Shown here one piece after another: positions 1 to 9,173 of a stretch of DNA of 64,000 nt. This DNA comes from Corynebacterium sputi DSM 45148 (GTDB lineage Bacteria; Actinomycetota; Actinomycetes; Mycobacteriales; Mycobacteriaceae): contig NZ_ATYV01000004.1 in assembly GCF_000427865.1 (NCBI RefSeq), positions 110,764-174,763 on the forward strand, in the 5' to 3' direction. The notes beneath the pieces are model-generated. The model made no database searches, was not told the DNA's origin, and saw only the letters and a list, made by a program, of their open reading frames with translations. Every line of letters begins with the position of its first letter. Positions within the stretch are counted from its first letter, which is position 1. Position numbers and translations under genes: made by a program.

Positions 1-16
1 CCTTAGCTAGATGGGA

Positions 17-919
17 TCAGCGGGTGGACCGCAGAGTCCCGATTGCCAAGATCAATCGGACGCGGAGCCACAGCCCCGCCTTAAGCGCCCAGCGCACCGG
101 TGCACGTCCGGGACCTGGCAGCCGGTCGGACATGAAACGGTAGGCAGATTCGTGGTGTGCCATCAGCGTGCGCTTGCGGTACTGCTTCGCTGAATGGCCC
201 TGATCGTGGCGAATCACCGATGTTGGGCAGTAGACATTCCGCCATCCGGCGCGGCCAAGCCGGTCACCGAGATCAACGTCTTCCATGTACATGAAGTACC
301 TGCTGTCGAACCCGCCGACGGAGTCGAAAGCCTGCCGGTCTAAGAGCAGGCACGAGCCGGAGAGCCAGCCAGCGTCGCGCTCACGGTCCATGTCGGAGTC
401 GTCACGGTAGCGGCGTGAAAACGGGTTCTTCGGCCAGATGTCCGCAAGCAAGGCATGGCCGGTTCCGCTGACAAGTTCTGGGACTGCTCGAGCTGAGGGG
501 TACGTTGACCCGTCCGGCTCTTCGATGCGCGGGCCCACTGACCCGGCGCGAGGTATCCGGCCAGCGCAATCCAGGAGCGCTTCGATCGCTCCGGGGTCAA
601 AGGTCACGTCAGGATTCACCAGCAGCACGTAGTCGTCGCGCACTTCCCCGCGCTCGCCCATGCGTGCCAGTTCAGCGATGCCTCGATTGGCGGCGCCGCC
701 ATACCCGATGTTGCCTCCGGTCGGCACGAGGATTACCCGGTCATCGGACGCGGCAACCTCTTCGGGTACTCCGTCGACGGAGCCATTGTCCGCAAGGATC
801 AGCACGACGTTGTCCGGCAGCGACTCCACCAGCGCCGGTAGATGCCGTCCCGGTGAGTACGTCACCGTGACGATGCCGAGGGGAAGCTCCCCGTTGTCTT
901 TCCCAGTCCCTCTGTTCAC
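17..919 (-). CDS. wbbL: WbbL-type rhamnosyltransferase (GT2)
   Basis: Predicted to add L-rhamnose from dTDP-rhamnose to decaprenyl-PP-GlcNAc, making the disaccharide linker that joins arabinogalactan to peptidoglycan; it would act on the cytoplasmic membrane face. The 300-residue protein has the family 2 fold: an N-terminal strand (GIVTVTYSPG), a nucleotide-binding ADNGSVDG motif near residue 45, VNPDVTF near 100 and a late ED motif in YMEDVDLGDR. Start is GTG; no strong ribosome site is visible. It lies 10 bases after rmlD on the same strand, the order seen around mycobacterial Rv3265c-Rv3266c, which supports the specific name over a generic GT2 enzyme. The C-terminus is complete within the window. 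Confidence 0.88.
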   Translation of the reverse strand: MNRGTGKDNGELPLGIVTVTYSPGRHLPALVESLPDNVVLILADNGSVDGVPEEVAASDDRVILVPTGGNIGYGGAANRGIAELARMGERGEVRDDYVLLVNPDVTFDPGAIEALLDCAGRIPRAGSVGPRIEEPDGSTYPSARAVPELVSGTGHALLADIWPKNPFSRRYRDDSDMDRERDAGWLSGSCLLLDRQAFDSVGGFDSRYFMYMEDVDLGDRLGRAGWRNVYCPTSVIRHDQGHSAKQYRKRTLMAHHESAYRFMSDRLPGPGRAPVRWALKAGLWLRVRLILAIGTLRSTR

Positions 920-929
920 CCGGGACAGC

Positions 930-1760
930 CTAGGCCAATCCGCGGCGCAGGCTGCTCCGCCACTCCGGAAGTGGGGTAAAACCGGCGTCTACCCATGCTG
1001 AGGCATCCAGCACTGACCATGCAGGTCGCGGTGCCGGGGTTGGGTAGTCCGCGGTTGTGCACGGCAGGACCCGGCCCGGATCGGCTCCGACGACCTCGAA
1101 TACTTCCTGGGCGAAGTCGAACCACGTCGCCGCCCCGGTTCCGGTCAAGTGGAACGTTCCTGGGATCGGTCGTGTGGAGAACTCCATAAGTCCATCGGCT
1201 AGGTCGCTGACCCACGTCGGGTTTCCCCACTGGTCGTCGACCACGTTGAGGGTGTCGCGTTCGCGTTCTAGGCGCAGCATCGTAGAGACGAAGTCTTTCT
1301 CGTGTCCGTTCCACACCCACGCAGTCCGCACGATTGCGGCGTCCGCACTCGACTGACGTACCGCCTGCTCCCCGGCAAGTTTCGACCGTCCGTAGACGGT
1401 CTCAGGGTCGGTGGGGTCGTCAACGTGCCACGCTTCCCGACGCGCCCCTCCCCCGAACACATAATCCGTCGACAGGTGCACGAGGAATGTTCCCGAGCGG
1501 GCACATGCCTCCGCGAGGTTGGCTGCTCCTTCCTCATTCACAGCGAAAGCACCCTCGGGATCAGACTCGGCGGCGTCTACTGCGGTGTAGGCTGCGCAGT
1601 TGATAAGAACGTCTGCTGCTGCGATTTTTTCGTCGGCGAGGACTGCATGCCGATCCGTGATGTCGAGGTCCCGGCGCGTGAATCCGGACACTCCCCGGGC
1701 TGCCAGAGCCTGCCCGAGCTGCCCCGATGCTCCGACCGAGACAACGGCGGGATGCGACAT
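930..1760 (-). CDS. rmlD: dTDP-4-dehydrorhamnose reductase RmlD
   Basis: Last enzyme of dTDP-L-rhamnose synthesis, reducing dTDP-4-keto-L-rhamnose with NAD(P)H in the cytoplasm; it supplies the donor for the neighbouring WbbL. The 276-residue protein has an N-terminal Rossmann loop (GASGQLGQ near residue 10) and the extended-SDR YxxxK pair in VYGRSKLAGE near residue 128, with STDYVFGG before it as in RmlD. Its length is close to the family norm. ATG is preceded by GAAGGAAG at about 7 bases. It is divergent from the LCP gene, with only 92 bases between the two starts, so both promoters must lie in that gap. Confidence 0.93.
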   Translation of the reverse strand: MSHPAVVSVGASGQLGQALAARGVSGFTRRDLDITDRHAVLADEKIAAADVLINCAAYTAVDAAESDPEGAFAVNEEGAANLAEACARSGTFLVHLSTDYVFGGGARREAWHVDDPTDPETVYGRSKLAGEQAVRQSSADAAIVRTAWVWNGHEKDFVSTMLRLERERDTLNVVDDQWGNPTWVSDLADGLMEFSTRPIPGTFHLTGTGAATWFDFAQEVFEVVGADPGRVLPCTTADYPTPAPRPAWSVLDASAWVDAGFTPLPEWRSSLRRGLA

Positions 1761-1852
1761 GTTGCACTTCCTTCACTAAAATCGATGAGATAGCTACAGG
1801 TATCACAGATCAGGTGTGCCTTTTAACCGTCATTCCTAGGAGGTCACCTGCA

Positions 1853-3451
1853 GTGAGCGAGTCGCCACAACGGTCCCGCCAGACGCGACCGGCAGCGCAG
1901 CGGCAACCCCGCCGACCAGCCCTCACGCAGGCACTTCCGGTGCCGCTGCGAGGTGCGATCATCCTCGTCTCGGCCCTGTGCCTCATCATCGGTGCAATTG
2001 GTTGGAACACCGTCGGACGAGTGGCCGGTGGGCTCAGCACCGGCGGTGAGTTCTCCCTTGGTGGGGACAACCAAGACGGCGCTACCGACATTCTGCTCGT
2101 CGGATCGGACTCTCGCGCGGACGCGCAGGGTAACCCGTTGGCGCAGGAGGAGATCGACATGCTCCGCGCCGGCGAGGAAGACGTCACGAACACCGACACG
2201 ATCATGGTGATCCGTGTTCCCAATGACGGCTCGTCGGCCACGGCCATCTCCATTCCTCGTGACACGTATGTCTCCTACCCCACTCTGGGGAACACGAAGA
2301 TCAACGGTGTCTACGGCGCGGTGAAGCTCGATGCTGCCGAGCGACTGGAGTCCGAAGGGTTCCCGGAGAACGAGGTGGAGACGCTCTCGACTCAGGAAGG
2401 CCGCCAGGCGCTGATCGACACCGTCGCGGAACTGACTGGCGTCGAGGTCGACCACTACGCTGAGGTCGGACTGCTGGGATTCGTGCTGCTGACCGATGCC
2501 ATCGGCGGCGTCGACGTGTGCCTTAATGACGCCGTTTACGACGAATTGTCCGGTGCCGACTTCGACGCAGGCGAGCAGACTCTCAACGGTCCAAATGCGC
2601 TGTCCTTCGTCCGCCAGCGATACGGTCTTCCCCGTGGTGACTTGGATCGAATTACCCGTCAGCAGGTATTCATGGCGTCCTTCGCCAACAAGATGCTGTC
2701 GGCAGGCACTCTTTCCAGCCCTGCGCGACTCAACGAGCTAGGTGGCGCCGTTCAGCGTTCGGTGACCCTTGACTCTGACTGGGATGTCATGGGCTTCGCG
2801 ACCCAGATGCAGGGCCTGACCGGCGGAAATGTCACCTTCGACACCATTCCAGTGACGAGCATCGACGGCGTCGGCGATTTGGGTGAGTCTGTCGTAACGG
2901 TCGATCGCGGCCAGGTGCACAAGTACTTCGAAGATCTCGTTGCCGAGGAAGAGGACGAAATTCCGGCTGAGGACGAAGAGCATGAGGCACCGAACGGCGA
3001 GAGCTTCAACCCCTCTGAGACCACCGTCAGCGTGTTCAACGCAACGTTCAATGATGGTCTGGCAAGTCGAGTCTCGGACGTGATCACCGCTGAAGGCTTC
3101 GGTGTCGGCGATGTCACCAACGCTGAGTACTCCGGTGTCAGCATGAGCCAGGTCAACGCCTCTGACGTTGATGACCCCGCTGCCCAGGCTATCGCTGAAC
3201 AGCTCGGCGGACTTACCGTGATTTACGATCCGTCGCTTCCCGACGGCTCAGTCTCCGTCACCCTCGCCGGTGACTACAACGGGCCGGGCCTTTGGGAGGG
3301 CTACGACCCGAACGCTGAGTTCGTCGAGGAAGAAACTCCAGTCGACTCCGGCGGAACCGGTGAGATCGTCGGCCAGGAAGGCATGGCGATTGAGGAGCCG
3401 GTCACCGAACAGATCGATGCTGGCGGCGATGGACCGCGCTGTGTGAACTAG
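1853..3451 (+). CDS. LytR-CpsA-Psr family cell-wall ligase
   Basis: LCP proteins transfer undecaprenyl/decaprenyl-linked glycopolymers onto peptidoglycan outside the membrane; in this suborder they attach arabinogalactan. The 532-residue protein has a short basic Pro-rich cytoplasmic tail, one membrane helix (about residues 28-50) and an LCP domain from DILLVGSDSRAD through the Arg motifs SIPRDTY and FVRQRYGLPRGDLDRITRQQ. A C-terminal LytR_C domain follows (TTVSVFNATFNDGLASRV onward), after an acidic linker. A GTG start is chosen because AGGAGG lies 9 bases upstream; reading further upstream enters the rmlD promoter region. The neighbours rmlD and wbbL make the linker that LCP ligation needs, as in Rv3265c-Rv3267. 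Confidence 0.92.
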   Translation: MSESPQRSRQTRPAAQRQPRRPALTQALPVPLRGAIILVSALCLIIGAIGWNTVGRVAGGLSTGGEFSLGGDNQDGATDILLVGSDSRADAQGNPLAQEEIDMLRAGEEDVTNTDTIMVIRVPNDGSSATAISIPRDTYVSYPTLGNTKINGVYGAVKLDAAERLESEGFPENEVETLSTQEGRQALIDTVAELTGVEVDHYAEVGLLGFVLLTDAIGGVDVCLNDAVYDELSGADFDAGEQTLNGPNALSFVRQRYGLPRGDLDRITRQQVFMASFANKMLSAGTLSSPARLNELGGAVQRSVTLDSDWDVMGFATQMQGLTGGNVTFDTIPVTSIDGVGDLGESVVTVDRGQVHKYFEDLVAEEEDEIPAEDEEHEAPNGESFNPSETTVSVFNATFNDGLASRVSDVITAEGFGVGDVTNAEYSGVSMSQVNASDVDDPAAQAIAEQLGGLTVIYDPSLPDGSVSVTLAGDYNGPGLWEGYDPNAEFVEEETPVDSGGTGEIVGQEGMAIEEPVTEQIDAGGDGPRCVN

Positions 3452-3502
3452 CCCGCTTGCGGCCCAGCCGCACTCCGGTCTGGTCGCACACCAGATAAGA
3501 GC

Positions 3503-3543
3503 AAAGACCCCGATCACCGAGTAACTCGGTGATCGGGGTCTTT
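3503..3543. terminator. Bidirectional terminator, LCP / thiolase
   Basis: A nearly perfect inverted repeat of about 19 base pairs with a TAA loop, flanked by AAA on the left and TTT on the right, sits between the convergent LCP gene and the thiolase gene. It can end transcription from both sides. Confidence 0.9.
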
Positions 3544-3574
3544 GTGACGCTTGGGGGCGTCGAGAGGCGATTCT

Positions 3575-4780
3575 TTATGCGCGGTACAGCAGCAGGGCGT
3601 CGCCCTGTCCGCCGCCACCGCAGAGGCTGACTCCCGCGCGGCCGGAGCCACGACGAGCCAGTTCCATGGCGGCGGTGAGGGTCAGGCGGGCGCCGGAGCA
3701 ACCAACCGGGTGGCCGAGGGCGATGGCGCCGCCGTGGATGTTGCAACGGTCTGCCGGGTAGTCGAGCTCGCGCAGCGACTTGATGGCGACTGCGGCGAAG
3801 GCCTCGTTGATCTCGATGAAGTCGAGGTCTGAGGCCTTCCAGTCAGCGCGGGACAGCGCGGCGTTCAGCGAGTCGGACGGCTGTGCGTGCAGGGAGTTGT
3901 CCGGGCCGGCGACCTGTCCGGAAGCACCGACGACGGCGAGGAACTCCAGGCCGCGCTCCTCGGCGTAACGACGGGTGGTGAGGACCAGCGCGGCGGCGCC
4001 ATCAGAGATCGGCGATGCGTTCGCTGCCGTGATGGAGCCGTCCTTGACGAAGACCGGGCGAAGCTTGCCCAGGGACTCCGCGGTGGTGTCCGGGCGGATG
4101 CCCTGGTCGGTGTCGACGACGATCGGCTCACCACGGCGCTGCGGGATCTCGATGGGGGCAATCTCCTGAGCGAAGATGCCGTCTTCCTGAGCCTTGGCTG
4201 CGCGCTGGTGGGATGCGGCGGCAACTTCGTCCTGCTCGGCGCGGTCAATGCCGTAGTCACCCAGGGGGCGCTCGGTCAGCTCGCCCATGGTGCAAGCATC
4301 GAAGGAGTCGACGAGTCCGTCGCGGTTGAGGGAATCCTCCAGCTCCAGGGAGCCGTAGGCCTTGCCCTGGCGCACGCCGCGAGCGACGTGTGCCGCGTTG
4401 GTCATGGACTCCATGCCGCCGGCGACAACAACCTCAGCGTCACCCAGACGCAGCATGCGCGAGCCCTGGATGACAGCGGTCAGACCGGAGAGGCAGACCT
4501 TGTTGACGATTTCTGCGGTGGTTGCCCACGGCAGTCCTGCCTTGATGCTGGCCTGACGAGCCGGGTTCTGACCGGCGCCGGCCAGGACGACCTGGCCCAT
4601 CACGACACGGTCGACGGCCTCCGGGGACACTCCGGAACGCTCGACGGCTGCGCGGATGGCGTGGGCTCCGAGGTCAACCGCCTCGAGGGACGCCAGCTGG
4701 CCGAGAAGCTTGCCCTGCGGGGTTCGTGCTCCGGTGAGGATGACGACATCGTCGGGACTTGCTGCGGGGATCGCGCTCAT
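3575..4780 (-). CDS. Acetyl-CoA C-acetyltransferase (thiolase)
   Basis: Degradative or biosynthetic thiolase interconverting acetoacetyl-CoA and two acetyl-CoA; the cytoplasmic last step of the operon that starts at accD1. The 401-residue protein has all catalytic motifs: nucleophile Cys96 in [13 protein letters not shown] near 330, [16 protein letters not shown] with its His, and the C-terminal CGGGGQGDA containing the second Cys. Length is typical. ATG follows AGGAG at a good distance. It is separated from the acyl-CoA synthetase gene by 151 bases, so it may have an extra promoter. In the proposed pathway it splits acetoacetyl-CoA from leucine; a role in general beta-oxidation is also possible. 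Confidence 0.9.
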   Translation of the reverse strand: MSAIPAASPDDVVILTGARTPQGKLLGQLASLEAVDLGAHAIRAAVERSGVSPEAVDRVVMGQVVLAGAGQNPARQASIKAGLPWATTAEIVNKVCLSGLTAVIQGSRMLRLGDAEVVVAGGMESMTNAAHVARGVRQGKAYGSLELEDSLNRDGLVDSFDACTMGELTERPLGDYGIDRAEQDEVAAASHQRAAKAQEDGIFAQEIAPIEIPQRRGEPIVVDTDQGIRPDTTAESLGKLRPVFVKDGSITAANASPISDGAAALVLTTRRYAEERGLEFLAVVGASGQVAGPDNSLHAQPSDSLNAALSRADWKASDLDFIEINEAFAAVAIKSLRELDYPADRCNIHGGAIALGHPVGCSGARLTLTAAMELARRGSGRAGVSLCGGGGQGDALLLYRA

Positions 4781-4931
4781 GGGGTACTCCTGTTGTCGTT
4801 CTGTCGGGACGCCTGAGTCGACGCCACCCGATATCAGTGATGATTCTATCTACACCTGTCAACCCAGCGAGTGGTAAATCGCATTCTTTCACCAACTTTG
4901 ACGGTCGGCGCCATGTCTGCTCGCCCCGATC

Positions 4932-6635
4932 TCAGACCCAACCAAGGATCCGTGGAGCCATTTCCCGCATCTCGACCTTGCGGACCTTGCCGGACGTGGT
5001 CATGGGGAAGCCGTCGACAACGTGCACATACCGAGGGATCTTGTGCCGACTGAGTTTTCCGCGGGAGAACTCGGCCAGGTTCTCAGCTGTGAGAGGCTCA
5101 TCCGGATCTGCGAGCACGACCCACGCCATGATCTCCTCTCCGTAACGATCGTCCGGGACCCCGATCACCTGCGCGTCTCGAACGTTGGGGTGAGTGAAAA
5201 GGAATTCCTCGATCTCTCGCGGGTAGATGTTTTCGCCACCGCGGATGAGCATGTCCTTGATCCGGCCAGTGATTGCCACGTAACCGTCCTCATCCATCGC
5301 TCCGAGGTCGCCGGTATGCATCCAGCCGTCCTCATCGATGGCTTCGGCGGTCTTCTCCGGGTGGTTCCAGTAACCCTTCATCACTGAGTAACCGCGGGTA
5401 AGCATCTCGCCGGATTCGCCCCGCGGTACTGTCTGCCCGTCTTCGTCGACGATTCGCACTTCCAGATGTGGATGGACCAACCCCACAGTGTTTACCCGCT
5501 TGTCCAGAGGCGAGTCCTTGTGCGTCTGCATGGACACCGGAGATGTCTCGGTCATTCCGTAGCAAATGGCGATTTCCTCCATATTGAGGTGCTCCATCAC
5601 CTGATGCATCGTCTTCGACGGGCACGACGTGCCTGCCATGATGCCCGTGCGCAGCGTCGACAGGTCATACGGAGAGCCATACTCCTCGTGGTCGTGGGCT
5701 TCTTCCAGCATGGTGATGAACATCGTCGGAACGCCATACAACGAAGTGGCCCGTGAGGAATGCACAGCCTTGAGCGTCTCCCGCGCCTTAAAGGTTGGGC
5801 CTGGGATGATTACTGCACCTCCATGACTGAATGTTGCGATAGTTCCCAGCACCATCCCGAAGCAGTGGAAGAACGGTACCGGCAGGCAGACACGGTCCTT
5901 TTCTGTGTAACCAAGCAACTCACCGATGAAGTAACCGTTGTTGAGGATATTGCGATGGCTAAGAGTCGCGCCCTTGGGAAAACCGGTGGTTCCGGAGGTG
6001 AACTGGATGTTTGCGGCATCATGGTGGTCAACCTCTGCGATTGCGGCAGAGAGGTCATCCACATCGTGGTGAACCTTGTCGAACCACTCCGGTAAGCCGA
6101 AGTAGACGATCTCCTCCAGCTCCACTCCGCGCTGCTTCCTCGCTTCAGTGAGCATGGAGCGGTAGTCGGAGTCCTTGTACCTGCGGGCTGCGAACACGCA
6201 GCGCACGCCGACTTTTTCCAGGACGTAGTTCAGCTCATGCTGGCGATAGGACGGATTGATATTGACCACCACCAGTCCCAGCAAGTGGCAGGCGTACTGG
6301 ACGATGATCCATTCCCACCGGTTGGTTGACCAGATACCAATGCGGTCGCCATTGCGATAGCCGGCATCATGCATTGCCGAAGCCAATCGCAGGACCTTGT
6401 TGTAAAGCTGCTCGTAGGTGAAGGTCACGTCCGCGTAGACGTCGACAATCGCGTCTCGTCCTGGATGCTTCTCCACCATCGCCCGCAGGTTCGCGGCCAG
6501 TGTTTCCTCACGCAATGGCGCGACTCCCTGGTCGATGCCGGGACCATAGACGTGCGAGAGGGCATTGCCGTTCTCATCAACCGCCGTTCGGCCGTAGGAG
6601 GTGGGGACGGTCTGGACCTGGGTCATGTCGGACAT
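4932..6635 (-). CDS. AMP-binding acyl-CoA synthetase
   Basis: ATP-dependent acid:CoA ligase of the ANL superfamily. The roughly 567-residue protein has the P-loop-like FTSGTTGFPKGA (about residue 215), the A5 motif YGMTETSP, the hinge TGRIKDMLIRGGENIYPREIE and a C-terminal SGKVRKVEMR with the catalytic Lys. AAGGAGA abuts an ATG at 6641 but lies 7 bases from the ATG at 6635, so the latter is the likely start. It is coupled to the CitE-like gene, whose stop overlaps the upstream ATG. By context it could activate acetoacetate or a branched short-chain acid; FadD2/FadD35-like fatty acids are the alternative. Substrate cannot be read from sequence. Confidence 0.85.
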   Translation of the reverse strand: MSDMTQVQTVPTSYGRTAVDENGNALSHVYGPGIDQGVAPLREETLAANLRAMVEKHPGRDAIVDVYADVTFTYEQLYNKVLRLASAMHDAGYRNGDRIGIWSTNRWEWIIVQYACHLLGLVVVNINPSYRQHELNYVLEKVGVRCVFAARRYKDSDYRSMLTEARKQRGVELEEIVYFGLPEWFDKVHHDVDDLSAAIAEVDHHDAANIQFTSGTTGFPKGATLSHRNILNNGYFIGELLGYTEKDRVCLPVPFFHCFGMVLGTIATFSHGGAVIIPGPTFKARETLKAVHSSRATSLYGVPTMFITMLEEAHDHEEYGSPYDLSTLRTGIMAGTSCPSKTMHQVMEHLNMEEIAICYGMTETSPVSMQTHKDSPLDKRVNTVGLVHPHLEVRIVDEDGQTVPRGESGEMLTRGYSVMKGYWNHPEKTAEAIDEDGWMHTGDLGAMDEDGYVAITGRIKDMLIRGGENIYPREIEEFLFTHPNVRDAQVIGVPDDRYGEEIMAWVVLADPDEPLTAENLAEFSRGKLSRHKIPRYVHVVDGFPMTTSGKVRKVEMREMAPRILGWV

Positions 6636-6637
6636 TG

Positions 6638-7468
6638 TCATTCTCCTTGGGGTGTAGCGGCGCGGGTTCGGCGTTCGATGGCCTGTGCCTGGCGGAACAG
6701 GGGTTCGTCGACCATGCGGCCGTCGAATCGGAATGCGCCTCGATTGTTCTCTGCTTCGGCCAGTAATCGTCTGGCCCAGTCAGCCTGGTCGTCGTCGGGT
6801 CGGTATGCCTCGCGGATCACCGGCACCTGCGAAGGATGAATGCACACGGTCGCCCCATAGCCACCGGCTGCGGCATCCAGCGCTTCCTCACGTAGGCCGG
6901 CGGTATCGGGGATATCTAGATACACCGAATCCAGTGCCGTTTTGCCGAAGGCACCGGCGGCGAGATGGACCCGCGAACGAACATGCTTCACGACGTCCCG
7001 ATACGTTCCATCAGCCCGGCGCGACGAGGACCCTCCCAGTCCCGCAGTGAGATCTTCAGCTCCCCACAGCAGCGCTACGACGGGCGCTGCCTCGGCGATT
7101 GGCTCTGCTGCCACGGCACCCTTCGGGGTTTCGACCAGAGCAATCACGAGGTAGCCCTGCAGCCTCGTGACCTGTTCGGTGCTCTCAGTCTTGGCGAGCA
7201 TGACCAGGGAGTATCCGCTGGCTGCGAGGGCTTCGACATCAAGGTCGAAATCCTCGGTGTCAGCCGGATTGACCCGGACAATCGTGCGATCAGAGTCAAG
7301 GTCACTGTCGATGACGTGCTGGCGTGCGGCTGCTCTGTTCTCGGGTCGGCAGCCGTCCTCCAGGTCGAGGATGACGCAATCAGCGGCAGCAGCGGCTTTA
7401 CTAAACCGCTCAGGACGGTCGGCTGGGCAGAACAAAATCGCTGGCCCCGGTGGGATCCAGGCAGTCAT
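6638..7468 (-). CDS. citE: CitE-like 3-hydroxyacyl-CoA lyase
   Basis: Stand-alone CitE-family C-C lyase of 276 residues, a Mg-dependent TIM barrel. Visible features are ILFCPADRPERFSKA at the N-terminus, the acidic metal motif DLEDG near residue 35, VRVNPADT with its Arg, ALVETPKG with its Glu, LLWGAEDL, and CIHPSQVPVIREAY near the C-terminus. There are no citrate lyase alpha or gamma genes nearby, so citrate cleavage is unlikely. Position after a MaoC gene and an acyl-CoA dehydrogenase matches mycobacterial Rv2498c, reported to cleave (R)-HMG-CoA and citramalyl-type CoA esters. ATG start with GGAG upstream; it overlaps maoC by four bases (ATGA). Inferred job: HMG-CoA to acetyl-CoA plus acetoacetate. 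Confidence 0.85.
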   Translation of the reverse strand: MTAWIPPGPAILFCPADRPERFSKAAAAADCVILDLEDGCRPENRAAARQHVIDSDLDSDRTIVRVNPADTEDFDLDVEALAASGYSLVMLAKTESTEQVTRLQGYLVIALVETPKGAVAAEPIAEAAPVVALLWGAEDLTAGLGGSSSRRADGTYRDVVKHVRSRVHLAAGAFGKTALDSVYLDIPDTAGLREEALDAAAGGYGATVCIHPSQVPVIREAYRPDDDQADWARRLLAEAENNRGAFRFDGRMVDEPLFRQAQAIERRTRAATPQGE

Positions 7469-7989
7469 GAGGGGTCTCCATCTGAGTCGCGCCCGGCTGG
7501 ATCGCACTGGACGAGGGTTGTGCGGGTAGCCCTGCAGACGATCTCGTCGTGCTGGTTCCGGCCGATGTGCTCCAGTTCGACAATTCCCTGCCCCGGGCGC
7601 GATCCGCTGAGCCGCTTCGAGGTGCATACCGTTTCTGCATAAAGGGTATCTCCGTGGTACATCGGCGCCGGGAAGGAAATCGCCCCGAATCCAAGATTCG
7701 CGACAATCGTGCCGAGAGTGAGCTGGGAGACAGACAGCCCCACCACCGTGGACAGGGTCCACATGGAGTTGACCAGCCGTTCACCGCCAAAGCCCGGCTG
7801 CTGGGATGCCCAGTGTGCGTCGAGATGCAGGGGCTGGGTGTTCATCGTCAGGGTCGTGAACATCACATTGTCGGTCTCAGTGACGGTTCGACCCGGACAG
7901 TGCAGATACCGCACACCCTCGGTGTATTCCTCGAACCAGAGGCCGCGTTGGGTGATGACGGGGGCGTCGGGAAGCGAATCTTGTGTCAT
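7465..7989 (-). CDS. MaoC-like acyl-CoA hydratase
   Basis: Single hot-dog domain (R)-specific enoyl-CoA hydratase of 174 residues. Visible are FEEYTEGVRYLHCPGRTVTE near residue 18, DNVMFTTLTMNTQPLHLD with the catalytic-type Asp/His pattern, and the FPAPMYHGDTLYAE segment. It corresponds in position to mycobacterial Rv2499c. In a leucine route it would hydrate 3-methylglutaconyl-CoA to HMG-CoA; mesaconyl- or itaconyl-CoA hydration is the alternative. Its start lies 3 bases after the acyl-CoA dehydrogenase stop and its end overlaps citE by four bases, so translation is probably coupled through this part of the operon. Confidence 0.87.
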   Translation of the reverse strand: MTQDSLPDAPVITQRGLWFEEYTEGVRYLHCPGRTVTETDNVMFTTLTMNTQPLHLDAHWASQQPGFGGERLVNSMWTLSTVVGLSVSQLTLGTIVANLGFGAISFPAPMYHGDTLYAETVCTSKRLSGSRPGQGIVELEHIGRNQHDEIVCRATRTTLVQCDPAGRDSDGDPS

Positions 7990-7992
7990 TTC

Positions 7993-9153
7993 CTACAACC
8001 CCAATCCGCGAGCGATGAGCATGAGCTGGACCTCGGTGGTGCCTTCGCCGATCTCCAGGATCTTCGAGTCGCGGTAGTGACGGGCGACGCGGTACTCGTT
8101 CATGTAGCCGTATCCGCCGTGGACCTGCGTGGCATCGCGGGCATTATCCATCGCAGACTCAGACGACAGCAGCTTCGCGATGTACGCCTCCCGGCGATAA
8201 TCGACGCCCTTCATCATCTTCGCTGCTGCGTCGTACCAGGCGGTGCGGGCAGCATGAGCGCGTGCCTCCATGCGGGCAATCTTGAACGACACTGCCTGAT
8301 ACTCAGAGATGGAACGGCCCATCGACTTACGTTCCTTCGCGTACTTCACTGATTCATCGACGCATCCCTGCGCGACTCCAGTGGCAAGGGCTGCGATGGC
8401 GATACGTCCCTCCGCCAGGATGGACAGGAAGTTCGCGTAGCCGCGGCCACGCTCACCAAGCAGGTTCTCCTTCGGCACTCGCACGTCCTTGAACGTCAGC
8501 GGGTGGGTATCGGAGGAGTTCCAGCCGACCTTGTCGTAGGCCGGCTCCGCGGTGAACCCTTCAGTGCCAGCGGGAACAATGATCGTGGAGATCTCCTTCT
8601 TCCCGTTCTCCTTCTGGCCGGTGACGGCGGTGACGGTGACCAGCGAGGTGATGTCGGTTCCGGAGTTGGTGATGAATTGCTTGCTGCCGTTGATGATGAA
8701 GTCGTCGCCGTCCTCTCGGGCAGTGGTGCGGGTGGCTCCAGCGTCCGATCCTGCTTCTGCTTCGGTCAGGCCGAAACCGCCCAGGGCCCGGCCCGTCACC
8801 AGGTCCGGCAGCCACTTCTGCTTTTGCTCTTCAGTGCCGAAGCGATAGATCGGCATAGCACCGAGTCCGACACCTGCCTCGAGGGTGATCGCCGTGGACT
8901 GGTCGACGCGGCCGAGCTCCTCCAGCGCGATGCACAGCGAGAAATAGTCGCCGCCCATGCCGCCGTATTCCTCCGGGAAGGGCAGACCGAACAGGCCCAT
9001 CTCCCCCATCTGCTTCACCACGTCATAGGGGAACTGATGGTTGCGGTAGTTCTCCGCGGCCACCGGATCGACAACGTTATCGGCAAAGTCGCGGACGACC
9101 TTCTGCAGTTCGAGGTACTCGGAGGGAAGGACAGCGGTGTTGAGGTCAGTCAT
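7993..9153 (-). CDS. Acyl-CoA dehydrogenase, isovaleryl-CoA type
   Basis: FAD-dependent acyl-CoA dehydrogenase of 386 residues with all three domains: N-terminal helices (LPFPEEYGGMGGDYF), the central FAD loops GFGLTEAEAGSDAGATRT and ITNSGTDITSL, and the C-terminal QVHGGYGYMNEYRVARHYRDSKILEIGEGTTEVQ region. The base Glu region reads LTLEAGVGLG near residue 90 and IGEGT late; isovaleryl-CoA dehydrogenases place the base in the middle, and this cannot be settled by eye. Placement between accA1 and maoC equals FadE19 (Rv2500c). ATG with AAGGAGA at 7 bases. Inferred reaction: isovaleryl-CoA to 3-methylcrotonyl-CoA. Confidence 0.9.
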   Translation of the reverse strand: MTDLNTAVLPSEYLELQKVVRDFADNVVDPVAAENYRNHQFPYDVVKQMGEMGLFGLPFPEEYGGMGGDYFSLCIALEELGRVDQSTAITLEAGVGLGAMPIYRFGTEEQKQKWLPDLVTGRALGGFGLTEAEAGSDAGATRTTAREDGDDFIINGSKQFITNSGTDITSLVTVTAVTGQKENGKKEISTIIVPAGTEGFTAEPAYDKVGWNSSDTHPLTFKDVRVPKENLLGERGRGYANFLSILAEGRIAIAALATGVAQGCVDESVKYAKERKSMGRSISEYQAVSFKIARMEARAHAARTAWYDAAAKMMKGVDYRREAYIAKLLSSESAMDNARDATQVHGGYGYMNEYRVARHYRDSKILEIGEGTTEVQLMLIARGLGL

Positions 9154-9173
9154 GGTGTTCTCCTTGGTTCGTG

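Noticed and set aside
3887..4816. 309-codon frame antisense to the thiolase gene
   Set aside because: Shadow frame; the thiolase motifs on the other strand are complete.
6638..7762. Longer form of the CitE-like protein starting at 7762
   Set aside because: The first 98 codons read through the maoC gene in another frame; the ATG at 7468 overlaps maoC by four bases and has a GGAG site.
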